From Liopterus haemorrhoidalis (Eukaryota; Arthropoda; Insecta; Coleoptera; Dytiscidae), in contig OZ020611.1 in the NCBI GenBank assembly GCA_963971575.1, positions 183,410,535 to 183,474,534 on the forward strand: DNA of 64,000 bases. The letters run 5' to 3'. This document shows, one piece after another, positions 34,693-45,985 of this stretch. Each line of letters begins with the position of its first letter. Positions within the stretch are counted from its first letter, which is position 1. The position numbers and the translations under genes were made by a program. A model generated the notes under the pieces. That model made no database searches, was not told the origin of the DNA, and saw only the letters and a program-made list of their open reading frames with translations.

Positions 34693-37600
34693 CATAAAAA
34701 ATGGCGTAAATATAATGGACTAACTTTATAAACCGGGGGTGTACTGTTTCAGCTTTTTTCATCATATATTTGGCTTCGACATTAAAAAAGCGAGATCAAC
34801 ATGTAATGATAATAAATTCCTATGACAAACGTGGCGTATATGGCAGAAAATGTTTGTTTTAGACCTTCTGGCACTATATGAAGGCTTGTCATTTATTTTA
34901 ATACAAAGTACAGTACAATTTGTTTTTATTCTAAAAACTTTGTAAAGTTGCAGTGTTTATTAAAGGGAAATATTTATTTAGAGAGCATTTCCCAACATAT
35001 TATAATTTATATAAAGCAACAGAACAATTCCATTGTGTTCGAAAAGTTTTGGCGTTATACTTCTCAACTTTCATAACAATATTTTACTGGTAAACAAGGT
35101 ACTTGTTTGTTTCTTGAAACTTTGTATCTAGATATATTGCTAATAAATATATCCAAAAACAAAGAGGTCACATATTGAAACAACGATAATTGAAGTCGAT
35201 GGATAAAATCGGGCAGGGCAGTGTCGGGAACACTTCCATAGAGGACGTCTCCCCGACGTGTGGAATACGACAGTATCGTTTTGTGACAATGTCGTTTGTG
35301 TGTATTAATGAAACTATGGTTAGCAATAAATTTACTTTTTTACTCCCTTTTTACTCTGCGGTGAAAGTGTCGATGTTGACGTCGCCCGTCACTGCTTTAC
35401 AGTGCTCTCTGGCGCTACTGAATGGACCCTAATTTTATCCGGCATTTTGTTTCCTTTCTTCCAACACCCGAATCTTGTGCCTATTTACATATTTTCCTGC
35501 AAATGTTGTGATATTTAGAAGTTAAATTGAACTTTTTGTCACGTTTCCAGTTTTGCACTATATTACGGGTATTAGTTCGCTGTTTTTGCAGTCCCACGTT
35601 AAACTATATGTAGAACTCGTTATTACGGATCGTTTGAGTGGTCGAACACTTGTATAACCTCTTCGATTTCTGAGTTATGACTGCCACATTGGCACGGAGT
35701 AGCGTTATTTTTGTCTCGCTCACTTACACATACTGGCGCCGTCTCAAACTCTAGATCGTGGTAAGTCCCGCGTATCTCTATGGTCTATCACGTGATGCTA
35801 TTGACATTTGTCTCCTACTATTGTACGCGTAACAGTAAGAGTTTGAAATCTATCCTAATTTAGTAAGCTTGATTAGTTTAAATTATTTTTATATAATACT
35901 GTTAGTATTTTATTCAAGTGAGTTTCTGAATATATACATGTATTTTCCAAATTTCTGCCACCCGCTTGTTAAATAATTATTTTGAATCCCCCTACCAGCT
36001 CGTTAAGTCATCTTAGACACCTGCTATAAAAATTTTAAAACAATAACTATAACCTATAAATTATGAACCAAGTTAATTTGCGACCATACACTGTTTTGCT
36101 TTATAGATAGTGTAATACTGAAAATAGTTTATATCTTTGAAACAGTTGGCTTGCAGATCCATGTTGATTTAGGTATTTTCACTTCCTTTGGGCAGTACTA
36201 TACGCTTCTAAAATTTCCAACCACTTTTTTTAACACCCCGTTCTGCGTAAAAGTGGCAAAAACTCTGGATACAAAGTATAAGCGTCGCGAGACGGAAGAA
36301 GCCGGTACAAATTAATGCGCCCGGAACTGGATTCGTTTTTCATAAAACACTATCCAGTATTATTATTTACGATTCTGTAAAATAATTTCTTTAATTTTTT
36401 GATTTTCCGGTAATGTATCAGTCGATATAATATATGCGTAATAATAATAGAAATAATAGTGTATAGGTCCAGGCCGCTAACCCGATTTGACTGTATACTT
36501 TGTTTATGTATTTAGCTTTCATCACTTATTAGTATTTTGGGCCCCTTTGTGGTGTTTCTTTTGTAACTTCCGCGTGAAAAATGGATAATTCACGTGAATT
36601 AGCTATGTTTACGTAAACATAGCTTATATATTATATTATAGAAAAAATAAAGAAGAATTTCTATCTACGCGCAGTTTTTTATCTGTCATTGGACCCGTTA
36701 TTATTATTTTCCAGGAGATTGAGCGAAATTATTGTTTTTCCAGGGCCCGGGCCCGCTCCCGCTGTTTCTGCTGGATAAATTTCTGCTAGTACTGGAACAG
36801 CACGGGACATACCGCTTCGCTAGGATTACCCATCTGAATTTGTCACAAATCCTATGTTTCACAGTACTAACAGTACAAAAACATTAGTTGAAAATCATTG
36901 ATGGATTTCTGTTACCTAATTACGAGTGCTGTATTTAAAACATCACAATTGTATGTTTATGCTATTTAAACATTAGGTGTAGAATAATTACATTTGAACG
37001 CATCAATTCATGTCCAATTCACATTCAACAAACCCTATTACAATTTATCTATCATTAATGTCAAAAAAAATCATTACTTTTCTACTCGTATTCGATGCGT
37101 CGAACGCATCTTTTCTAATTGAATGCATTAAAAATAGTTATAATACTGTAACATATGTTCACAGTATACATTTAATTTAAGTATATCAACAGAAATAAAG
37201 TCACACATGCTCACATTTGCTTTTAAGTGCATTTACCAATTATAGTATAAACAAACGAAAATTAATGCAATTTAATAATTAGTTAAATAATTACAGTCAA
37301 CAAAAAATGTTAATCACAAAATTGATTGATGCAAATGCATGTTAAATAACATCGATTCACTGGGTACAGGGTGTTTGATGTTTTAGTTTATTTCATTTCA
37401 ACTAATAGATAATGTATGATGGTATCAATTATCATCATTTTATAATTTTAGCCAACAGAAATGAGTTAACAACAGTACCGATCGCGAATGCAATCCTTGA
37501 CAAGTTGGATTACGCTGCACGTGCGAGTTATTAGCTTGTGTATCACGGGTTCATTAACAGTTTTACTGCGCATGTCCAACTTGAGACCTGTTAGATAGTC

Positions 37601-37770
37601 TTGTTACCGCGAACGCGAAATTTTTCTAGTTGGGAGGATTGTAATCGCTGTGTAGCAAATTTAAGTGGAACACTACATTTATCAACCAAATTCAGTGAAA
37701 CAAAAACACATATATGTTTGACTAGGAGTTTTCGATCTAATCTATAAACACGTAATAAATCAGTCCAAGC
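34693..37770. other. Unassigned DNA, partly less AT-rich
   Basis: The segment 35,190-35,440 is richer in GC and CpG than its surroundings and matches nothing else in the window. It could be an unrecognised exon or promoter-proximal sequence, but its 80-codon frame has no motif. A 24-bp perfect palindrome lies at 36,601-36,624 (AGCTATGTTTAC and its inverse). Around 37,545-37,760 it shares blocks with 8,100-9,060. Confidence 0.35.
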
Positions 37771-38425
37771 CAGTGGTCTTCAACCTTCTTACATCTGCGG
37801 AACCCTACAATTTAAATGCTATTTCTTTGGAACCCCAAGACAGAAATCCAGAATGGTCTTTTTTAATTTTAAAGTCAAACGTTTAATAATAATTTAGATG
37901 TGTACAATTGAATTTGGTATTGATCAAAATTGATAATTTATAGCTGACTATATTTCTATACAGGGGCGCACACAAGGGGGGGGTCCAAGGGGTCGGGACC
38001 TCCCCATACTGTGAGAAGTGATGACTTTTTTTTTTGCTCTTCACTTAAAATTTAGAAGTGAGGACCTTTTTTTGCTCTTCACTTAAAATTTAGAAGGGAG
38101 GACCTTTTTTTTGCTCTTCACTTGAAATTGAAATTTTGCCCTGTGTTTATAAAAATTATGTATAATTGGACCCCTCCAAGCCAAATATCTGTGTGCGCCC
38201 CTGTTTCTATATTTTACAAATATAGGTAGAACATACCATTTTATTTTACTTTTTAATTAATGCAATACCTACCTAATATAATTTTTATTGCAAAATATTT
38301 TGCTAAATGATATACATATTACAGAAATGTACAGATATATAAATTTTTATAAAAAGAGTTGCGGAACCCATGAATACGTTTCACGTAACCCCAGGGCTCC
38401 GCGGAACACAGGTTGAATACCACTG
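37771..38425. mobile_element. hAT MITE, CAGTGGTCTTCAACCT family, with nested MITE
   Basis: The left end is CAGTGGTCTTCAACCT; the inverse of the right end is CAGTGGTATTCAACCT. Flanks GTCCAAGC and GTCTAAGC agree at 7 of 8. GCGGAACCC words occur near both ends. It is interrupted by the younger MITE at 37,961-38,203. Confidence 0.85.
37961..38203. mobile_element. hAT MITE, CAGGGGCGCACACA family, with minisatellite
   Basis: The terminal repeats CAGGGGCGCACACA and TGTGTGCGCCCCTG are exact inverses with an exact 8-bp target duplication TTTCTATA. About three inverted hairpin/A-tract units fill 38,018-38,130. It is nested in the 37,771-38,425 MITE, so it is the younger of the two. Confidence 0.9.
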
Positions 38426-38433
38426 GTCTAAGC

Positions 38434-39428
38434 TAACGTCACTCGTGACGTGATTTCTCACCATGGACGAATGTTTTCCTATAATTTGTTATGTTATTTT
38501 TACTAATTAATAAAGAACTACAAGAGTTAAGAATTGATAAAATAGTTAACTGTGTGCTACAAATAGTGCTTTATAATCGACCGTTTTTATAAGTAGTGTC
38601 TATTTTGTATGAATTTAAGCGCTATTTATATCATTTACTCATTTTAAATATATTTCTAGCAGTGCATTATATAAACAAATAATGGATAACATAATAATAA
38701 TATTAAAAATATTTTATCCACCGGATAAAAAATTATAATTACAAACTGTAGCATATTTCTGTTTAAATTCATCGAAATAAACTCTTTTTATGACTTATAA
38801 TCATTTGTTACGTCTAATTTTATAAAGTTTATTATGTTAACACACTTTTTAATTATTTTTTCTTAAATATACATTTTTTGGTATTCTAAAACATTATATT
38901 TTTGCGTCTTTTACAGCATTTGATGTGCAACCAATATCAAAACAATAGAACATTTCGACAATTGCAATTTATATTTAGAATAACCTAAATTATAATATTC
39001 CTTAACTGTTAATTGCCAGATTTAAAAAACAAATTTTACGTTTATTTACATCAAAACTTAGTAATTCTCACTGATATGCTAAATATACACCTTAAAAACA
39101 ATGTAAACATAAAAATAACATAATTAAGGTGCCAAATTTAAATAGTGCTAATTGGAAAATTGTCTATTTAACATGGTGGTATATGGATTTAACAGTTTAT
39201 GATACCTCCCAGACATGAGATGATGTCATACGGGTCACATGATTAGACTGATCTATTGTTCAAAGGCTACAGTGAACAACAAACATCTTGTCAGAAACAG
39301 TGACTTTATCCGTGAATGCTAAAAGGAATTTGAACCCGCACGAGGTACTCCAACTTGTAAGAAATATCATACACTAACGAAGCTGTTATTAATGCTGTGT
39401 TTTGTTCGTGGAAGTTAATACTTTAGAT
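38434..39428. other. Unassigned DNA
   Basis: Blocks near 39,240-39,370 match the 8,970-9,060 region, for example CTAAAAGGAAT and AAGAAATATC-like words. Confidence 0.35.
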
Positions 39429-39833
39429 GAGCGGCTCTTAAATTTGTAGAACACGAGGATCTATTTGAGATAAAAAAAAATCTTATCTAATATCTGTATT
39501 TTCATTCTTCGTTAGACTAACTATTCAATTTTTACGTGCCTGACCTTAATATATACGGGGCAATATTGCAATCGAGAAAATTTTCGATGTCGAGATTTTG
39601 ACTGATCACCACGTTTCAAGGTCCAGGGAATCCAAAAAAATATTTTCGAAGTGCCGTCCATATGTGTGTGTGTGGTTTTGATAAGGAGGATTTATTCATG
39701 TATCAGTTTGGTCAATATCATTGGAGTAAATTTATTTCTTTTTGAACACACAGGTGGTTCCATAAATCCACGAACCCCCAGGCCTTTACCCATTCACCCC
39801 TGGGGACCGCGGACCACAATTAAAGAATCACTG
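39429..39833. mobile_element. hAT-like MITE (tentative)
   Basis: The left end GAGCGGCTCTTAAATTTG and the inverse of the right end CAGTGATTCTTTAATTG are similar. Flanks CTTTAGAT and CTGTAAAT agree at 6 of 8. Both ends suggest an old, diverged copy. Confidence 0.5.
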
Positions 39834-39925
39834 CTGTAAATTATCAATTAGATTTCCTATCAACTAATTTCTCCGTCTTTTACGAGATATTTGCACTGGC
39901 TAATAGGTGTTATATTTCCTATCCA

Positions 39926-40480
39926 GGCGCGCATCAAGGAATTTTTCTTGGGGGGGATAACAAAATTGTTTTAAAAGAGTAGAAATCGGGAAATTATTCG
40001 GCAACAAATGCTGGCTAAAAACATTTTATTTTCCAAAATGGAAGTGTTGACATAAAAAACAAAAGATCCTGACTTCTAAAATACGAATAATGACCTAAAA
40101 AAGAGGTCTTCCCTTCCAAAATGCAAGGTGTTGACCTAAAATAAAGGTTCTCTCTNNNNNNNNNNNNNNNNNNNNNNNNNNNNNNNNNNNNNNNNNNNNN
40201 NNNNNNNNNNNNNNNNNNNNNNNNNNNNNNNNNNNNNNNNNNNNNNNNNNNNNNNNNNNNNNNNNNNNNNNNNNNNNNNNNNNNNNNNNNNNNNNNNNNN
40301 NNNNNNNNNNNNNNNNNNNNNNNNNNNNNNNNNNNNNNNNNNNNNNNNNNNNNNNGTTCTCTCTTTCAAAATACAAGTAATGACCTGATAAACAAAACGT
40401 CAGAACTTGTATTTTGGCAAAAGAACACGTGTTTTTGAGCTCTTGGGGGGGGGGGGAGACTCCAGTCCATGTGGTCCCTC
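39926..40480. mobile_element. hAT-like element with minisatellite and assembly gap
   Basis: The left part (CAGGCGCGCATCAAGG then TTTTTCTTGGGGGG) resembles the other CAGGCGCAC-ended copies. The right part ends in a G-run then TCCTGGGTGC. At least five hairpin/A-tract units lie at about 40,025-40,390 around the gap. No target duplication was read. Confidence 0.4.
40156..40355. other. Assembly gap, 200 Ns
   Basis: Exactly 200 N characters are flanked on both sides by GTTCTCTCT and minisatellite units, so the gap lies within the tandem array. A round number of Ns usually means the true length is unknown. Confidence 0.95.
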
Positions 40481-42169
40481 CTGGGTGCTTGACTGTTAAC
40501 TTCTCAGATCTGATTACTGAAAACAGTAAAAATTCGACAATGTGACGAATATCTTTGTGACGTGGCTCTTTATGTATTAATGAACCATTTTTATTTATTT
40601 ATTTTTTGCAGGTCGTAACTAGTATTTATACAATTATTTATAGTGATTATAATGTTCTTGAGGATTTGCACTTCATATGGGTGGTTCTTTTGTGAACTTG
40701 GCCTTTCTTGTGATATACATTTCTCAACAATTCTTGATTAAAGTTGTTAATTATCTATGCAAAATTTGTTTCAATTCAAATTACAATGCTCATTCTTCAT
40801 AATCCAATTAATCTTTCCGTGTAGTGTTTCCCATAGAGCGCAGGTAACAGGTAACAAATGAAATGTCTTCCCCGCTGTTGATGTTGCTGTTGGTATGAGG
40901 AGGTAGCAAGGTGTGAAATGATCATAAAGCGACAAGGTTGGAAACACGTCATGGTGCTGTGAGCCCATTCTTCCATTCCATTCAGAGTTTCTTTAAATTA
41001 AAACACGATGATTATGTTAAAACAAAGATAAATACATTCTGTTATTTGCCCGGTCATTATCTACAGAATGGACGCTATAAATAATTTCCAGATAAAGAAT
41101 TATATAAATATATATATATAATAAAGGATATTGTTACAGTTAAATAAGTGTTTAAATAGATTTATTCCTTTATTAACAACAAGGTAATCTCGCTCTTAAA
41201 TATTATTCACTTATTTATTTTGCTTATTGTAAATTTAATTCATTAAAAGTTTTTTTTTTTTTTTAAATTTTATTTTTCATAGTTTAAAGCAGTGATGTCG
41301 AATCTTTTGAGCTCGGTGTGTCAAAATTTGAAAACCCTAGCTTAACTCGGGTGCCGTGTCACGTCTAGAAATATTCATATTTTTATGATATTTGCAGTCC
41401 TAGTAAAAAGTAGTTATTTTTTTGATATATTTATTTTTAAAAAAAGCAAATAATTCTTTACATTAGTGACTTTTTTGTTGCTGATTTGCGTTTGCTAAAT
41501 CTTCAACTGAAGGTTATTATTTCGTGCACTTTATGCCCAAGAAAGCGCTATTGGTTTTAATGTTGATTTAAAGTTGGTTTAAACATTTTTGTTTTATAGC
41601 GGTAGTTCATAATTAATAAATGTTTAGTGAACTGTAATGCGGATATTTTATTTTAGATGACAATTGAAATTAATGAATAATTCCAATTTTTGTCAGCAGT
41701 GCGCAACGAATCGCTCATTGGACTGTTTGCGGTTACAATCAATGAATATACAAATATTATATCGCGTTTTGCGATGTTTTGTAATACTGAAAAATAATTA
41801 TATTTATTATTTATTGGAACAGTATAAAAATTTATAAAATTATACACTTGGCTAAATGTTTGACTAATTTTGCTTGTTAGTTTGATATTTGATAGTTTTA
41901 AATAATCAGAACACGAAATTAAGGAAACCATAAAATGACGAAAAGATTCTAATAGCTTCCGAATAAATTCAAACCAGTCGTTTTGAACTAAAACTTTCGT
42001 ATAAAATCGTTTCATTAGGTAAACAAGTGAAAAATAATTAGTGTCGTTGTACTAAGAGCCCTGTCAAATATAGCTTCAGATAGTGAATTCTTTTCTCTGC
42101 ATTTAATTACATTATTAAATAAAAATAGTAAATAAAACAAATTAAATACTCATAATATGGCAATGTTGT
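40481..42169. other. AT-rich DNA, nothing recognised
   Basis: There is a short (TA)n run near 41,106. A lone hAT-like left end (CAGTGATGTCGAATCTTTTG near 41,291) has no partner. A 120-codon minus-strand frame at 41,653-42,015 has no recognisable motif. Confidence 0.4.
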
Positions 42170-42480
42170 CAACTTCTACATGTTGGAAGTATGTTACAAA
42201 GACGCAAATCTAGGTAGAGAATACATGCTGAGAGTTCGAAGTAATTATTCACTATATACCTATAACATCTGGTGTTCCACAAGGTCGTGAACTTGGGCCA
42301 TTACACCTAGTTTTTACTGCGGATATACCTGAAGCGGAAGATACTATGATAGCCGCATTTGCAGATAATGTTGCTATACTATCAGCAAACGATGATATTA
42401 ATATAGTATTTACAAATCTTCAAAATAAACTCAATTTTATAAATGAATACGATAAATGGCGAACTAAAGTAAATTACTCT
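42170..42480 (+). pseudogene. Jockey-clade LINE reverse transcriptase, palm fragment
   Basis: The plus strand reads ITSGVPQGRELGPLHLVFTA, then MIAAFADNVAIL and NKLNFINEYDKWRTKVN. SAGVPQGSVLGP and the FADD box followed by an amphipathic helix ending in WRIKVN are hallmarks of jockey-clade LINE reverse transcriptases. The catalytic box here is FADN, so the second metal-binding aspartate is lost. It then reaches a stop, and only ~100 codons of the palm remain. Confidence 0.8.
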
Positions 42481-43112
42481 TAAGTTACATTTTCCACATT
42501 AAGTCATATAGTTACTAATGAAAGATAAAATGTATCTGAATTTACTGTTATCATTTTACATTTCCGGCCTTCTTCATAATGGGACCTTTGTACAAGTCAC
42601 ACTTTGGAGCCCTAAAAAATGTCTTAACGAATAACAAGCCTTACATATTTTTTAGAAATTATGTTCAAACAACTGGATCTAGAGAATTGAAATTTGGCAT
42701 GCATATACAGATCTTTGACCCCTATACAGGTGTCTTTATAGAATAGTAAATGGTGAATAACTAAATAATTTAAACTTATTAGACTTTAATTGTAAGCTAA
42801 GGGCTAAAGAGGCTGATCTATTGCAATAATCAAATATTAGTTAGATTTAAACAGACCCGTACCCAGGGGGGACACATTTTTCTTATAATGGAACGTGAGC
42901 TTCCCCAAGAAAAAACTTTGCCTCTGAGTACCCCGAAGAAAAATTTATGGGTTCTGAGCCTCCCTAAGAAATTTCGGTGACTGCTTGCATTCCACTCCTA
43001 CCACAGGAAAGCGGGATACGTTTGTTTATTCAAATATCATCCAGAATAAAAAAATATTATTTGGTAGCATAAGAACTTAGGAAAAAGGAATCTTCAAGAA
43101 AGATTCCATTAA
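42481..43112. other. Unassigned DNA with one repeat match
   Basis: The part near 42,655-42,735 (TGGATCTAGAGAATTGAAAT and following) matches the second half of the (TGTC)n-associated repeats. Confidence 0.4.
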
Positions 43113-43590
43113 AGATGCCTTAGATATTTAGAGTCAAATGGAAAGATTATGTGCCAAACACAGAAGTTTTAGCTAAAATTAATATCGTCAGTATTAAGAC
43201 CATGTTGCGCACCAAATTCAGTTGTGGTGAGTTGGGCACGTCATAAGAATACCAAATACTAAGTTACTCAAAAGATTACTGTACTTAGAGTTGGAAGTAG
43301 GCTGTAGAGGTATGGGAGCTCCTAAGCAACGCTACAAAGACAAGCTAAAGCTCAGCTCAGACTGGAAAGAAAAACCCCTCTGTCGAAGTGATCGCAACCT
43401 AGTAACAAACGGAATACAGTAGTGCGAACGGATACGTATAGAGCGTGCCACACTAGTACGCAATAAACGGAAAACCAGACTCCAAATGTTGTTGTCTGAT
43501 TCTGCTTATAATTATCTCTGCGCTATTTGTGACAAAATGTTCGTATCCAAAATTACCCTCTTCAGTCATGAGCCCGCTCTCGGTAAATAT
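43113..43590 (+). pseudogene. LINE C-terminal region with zinc-finger tail
   Basis: Read through several frameshifts, the plus strand gives a VKWKDYVPNTEVLAKINI block, then SIKTMLRTK, then a 'GRGAPKQRYKDKLK' type basic block, and finally a C2H2-like finger (C-x2-C around CAICDKMF, then a histidine in LFSHEP). This order (post-RT WEDxxxNxEVL region, SIxxMLxxxxLRWxGHV, RGxPKxRYKD, C-terminal finger) is that of CR1/RTE-like elements common in invertebrates. The reverse transcriptase and endonuclease are missing. Confidence 0.7.
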
Positions 43591-43660
43591 GTGAAATATT
43601 ATCTTTTAGTAGCGAAGTACTGTCCTCAATTTGACGTAGCCGGTATATATAAGCCTAGTA

Positions 43661-43807
43661 CAGAATTTCCCAAACTTTTTGAGCTGCGAAGCACTATTCA
43701 CGAAAAGAATTCGTCGTGGAGCACTATCGTTGCTATATATATATAGCAACACCAGTCAATCGCAGACAACGAGTAGAAGCTCGCGGAGCACAGTTTGGGA
43801 AACTCTG
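43661..43807. mobile_element. hAT MITE, CAGAATTTCCCAAACT family
   Basis: The left end is CAGAATTTCCCAAACT; the inverse of the right end is CAGAGTTTCCCAAACT. Flanks GCCTAGTA and GTCTAGTA agree at 7 of 8. The centre is a 22-bp perfect palindrome (43,729-43,750), so the 147-bp element is nearly foldback. It sits in the tail of the LINE fragment. Confidence 0.85.
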
Positions 43808-43815
43808 GTCTAGTA

Positions 43816-45983
43816 TACTCTATTAGAAATGCAGAAATAGTAATAAAATCACGTGAAAGACTGAAGTAGCTACCCTATTGGATCACGCATAGAATTTATG
43901 GCTCAACAGCCAATGAACGAAGAGAGTTCGACAAAATTATCACGTGAACATCGCATGATTACTACTTCTTGATTTTGAACAGAGTATAGTACAATATTTG
44001 TATAGAATTAGATTACAAAGATATTGAGGAAAAAGTTTTATTGTTAAAATATTAAGAGCACTGTTTAACAAAGTAATCAATTTTGTAATTATTACAGTAT
44101 TGACAATCTACAGATATAAGATTCGAAAAAATCTGTGTTGTTTGCATAGCCAGCGCTAGTTTTTTTAGTGCCCGAGACAAAACCAGGAAACTTTCGCCCC
44201 TGCCTTTCGTCGCTTCGGAATGTTTGCATGGTGTTTCATTGTTAGTGCGTACAATAAATAAAACATTTTTTATAAGTTTTCAAGCATCACAACTCGCTTC
44301 CAGCTACAACAATATGTATTTTTATTAATTATAGTATTAGTAATACTTGTGTTAATACAGATTTCAAGAACTGATTGTAAGGAAAACTGTCTATTTTTTA
44401 TTCATAATAAAAGCCACGTTTTTTTAGCTAAGAGCGTTATGCTGCTCTGGAGCCACCGATTCTGGACCCCTGGTGTAGAGTTTTCCTACTAGTTGTGATC
44501 GAGAGAATGTCGCCTACTGTCCACAAGCAATAGTCAACCTGCTTGTCCGTTGTGCTTCGCGGCGAATCTGGCATCTGAACGGAAATGCCAAATCCACAAA
44601 TTAAAACAGTAAATATTCAATATCTGAGATCGATACAACATTGCAACAGAAAATGGAACGTTTGTCGCAACTCTAAACGTAGTTGAATACAAATGGCATA
44701 TGTTTAAAGCTGTTTAATTAAAAGTCGCTTTTAAGAATTGCATTTTTTATAAAAGTTGTAGTGAAATAAACGCTGGTGCAGTTTTGTAAATAAGGTCCTG
44801 CGGGCTTTAACAACGCATACACTCATCCATAAACAATTCTCGGGCCGAGTCGCTCTGTATTAGGAATCAGGTCGTTATTTCAGATATTTATATCTTCAGA
44901 CTTCATGATTTTAGATACAGATCACAGCCGATGTCTGGTTAACATGTGACTGGCTATTAAACCAAATGTAAATAAAACAGATTACTGATGAATTCAATTT
45001 TTAATAGTCTAGAATAAACAAAAATTAAAATACACACCATTATTGTTTAAACTACTCGATCATAGATTAATTACCAACACATTAGTAATTAACTTATATC
45101 AATAACAATGTTCCGATCTGTTTTTGTTTTATATAAATGATACAGCGCCTCCATTCTTCCGTACGGCTATTTCAGGAACTAATATCCGTGACTCACTGTT
45201 ACTATCTAGTGACTAGTGTATCAGGATGTATTAGTCGATGTCAAAAATATGTTTACATATGTTACAAATTAAAGTGTGGACTTAAAAAGATTAAAACGTG
45301 CCAGGAAATTCTAGGATTGAATCCCGTTTGAAACTTAGCTTTCGACAGAATGGCTAAAAAGATTTGGCAAGATATACTGAACAGTCGTCAACTCATGAGA
45401 AGACCTCGAAAAAATAAAAAAGTTAGTTGACAATAAATCTAGCGTTTGTTTATATACAATGGAAACACCAAATATTTAATCACATAAAAATTCAGCACTT
45501 ATTTTATTTCCAATTTTCACTTTTCCAAGTTCACAAAATGACAATTTGAGACAGAAGAGAATTTTGATTTGTTAAATGTACGAGGTGCTCTGAATCCTTT
45601 CTTTTTTCTATAAGAACCAGTGGTGTAGCGTGAGTTCCTGATCCCGCAGTGAAAATAAATGCATGTAGGCAATAAAAAGTATATATTTATTTAAAAAAAA
45701 AAAAAAATGCAACAAATGCAACAAATAAAAACTATATGTGTATAAAAATGCTTCTCATGGTGTAGATCGCTTCTTTGCGTCAAATGCAGAAGACTCTGAG
45801 ATACAACCGATCAACTAAAAGTAAGATAAAATTCATTGTGCATCCTCTCTCTCTTAAAATTGCTGCTCATGATATGGTGCTCCTTCCTATCCGATCTTAC
45901 CCGATTTAGCGAGGAAACACTCGACATACATCTGAACTTTCCCTGTCTTATTGAACAACATAAAGTTGCATCCACCAGTTTTG
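43816..45983. other. Unassigned DNA
   Basis: No coding motif or terminal repeat pair was identified. An A-tract lies near 45,690. Confidence 0.4.
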
Positions 45984-45985
45984 TA

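Noticed and set aside
40095..40376. Frames of 93 and 77 codons
   Set aside because: They consist mostly of the 200-N gap.
41653..42015. 120-codon minus-strand frame
   Set aside because: AT-rich composition, no recognisable domain; a frame of this length can arise by chance here.
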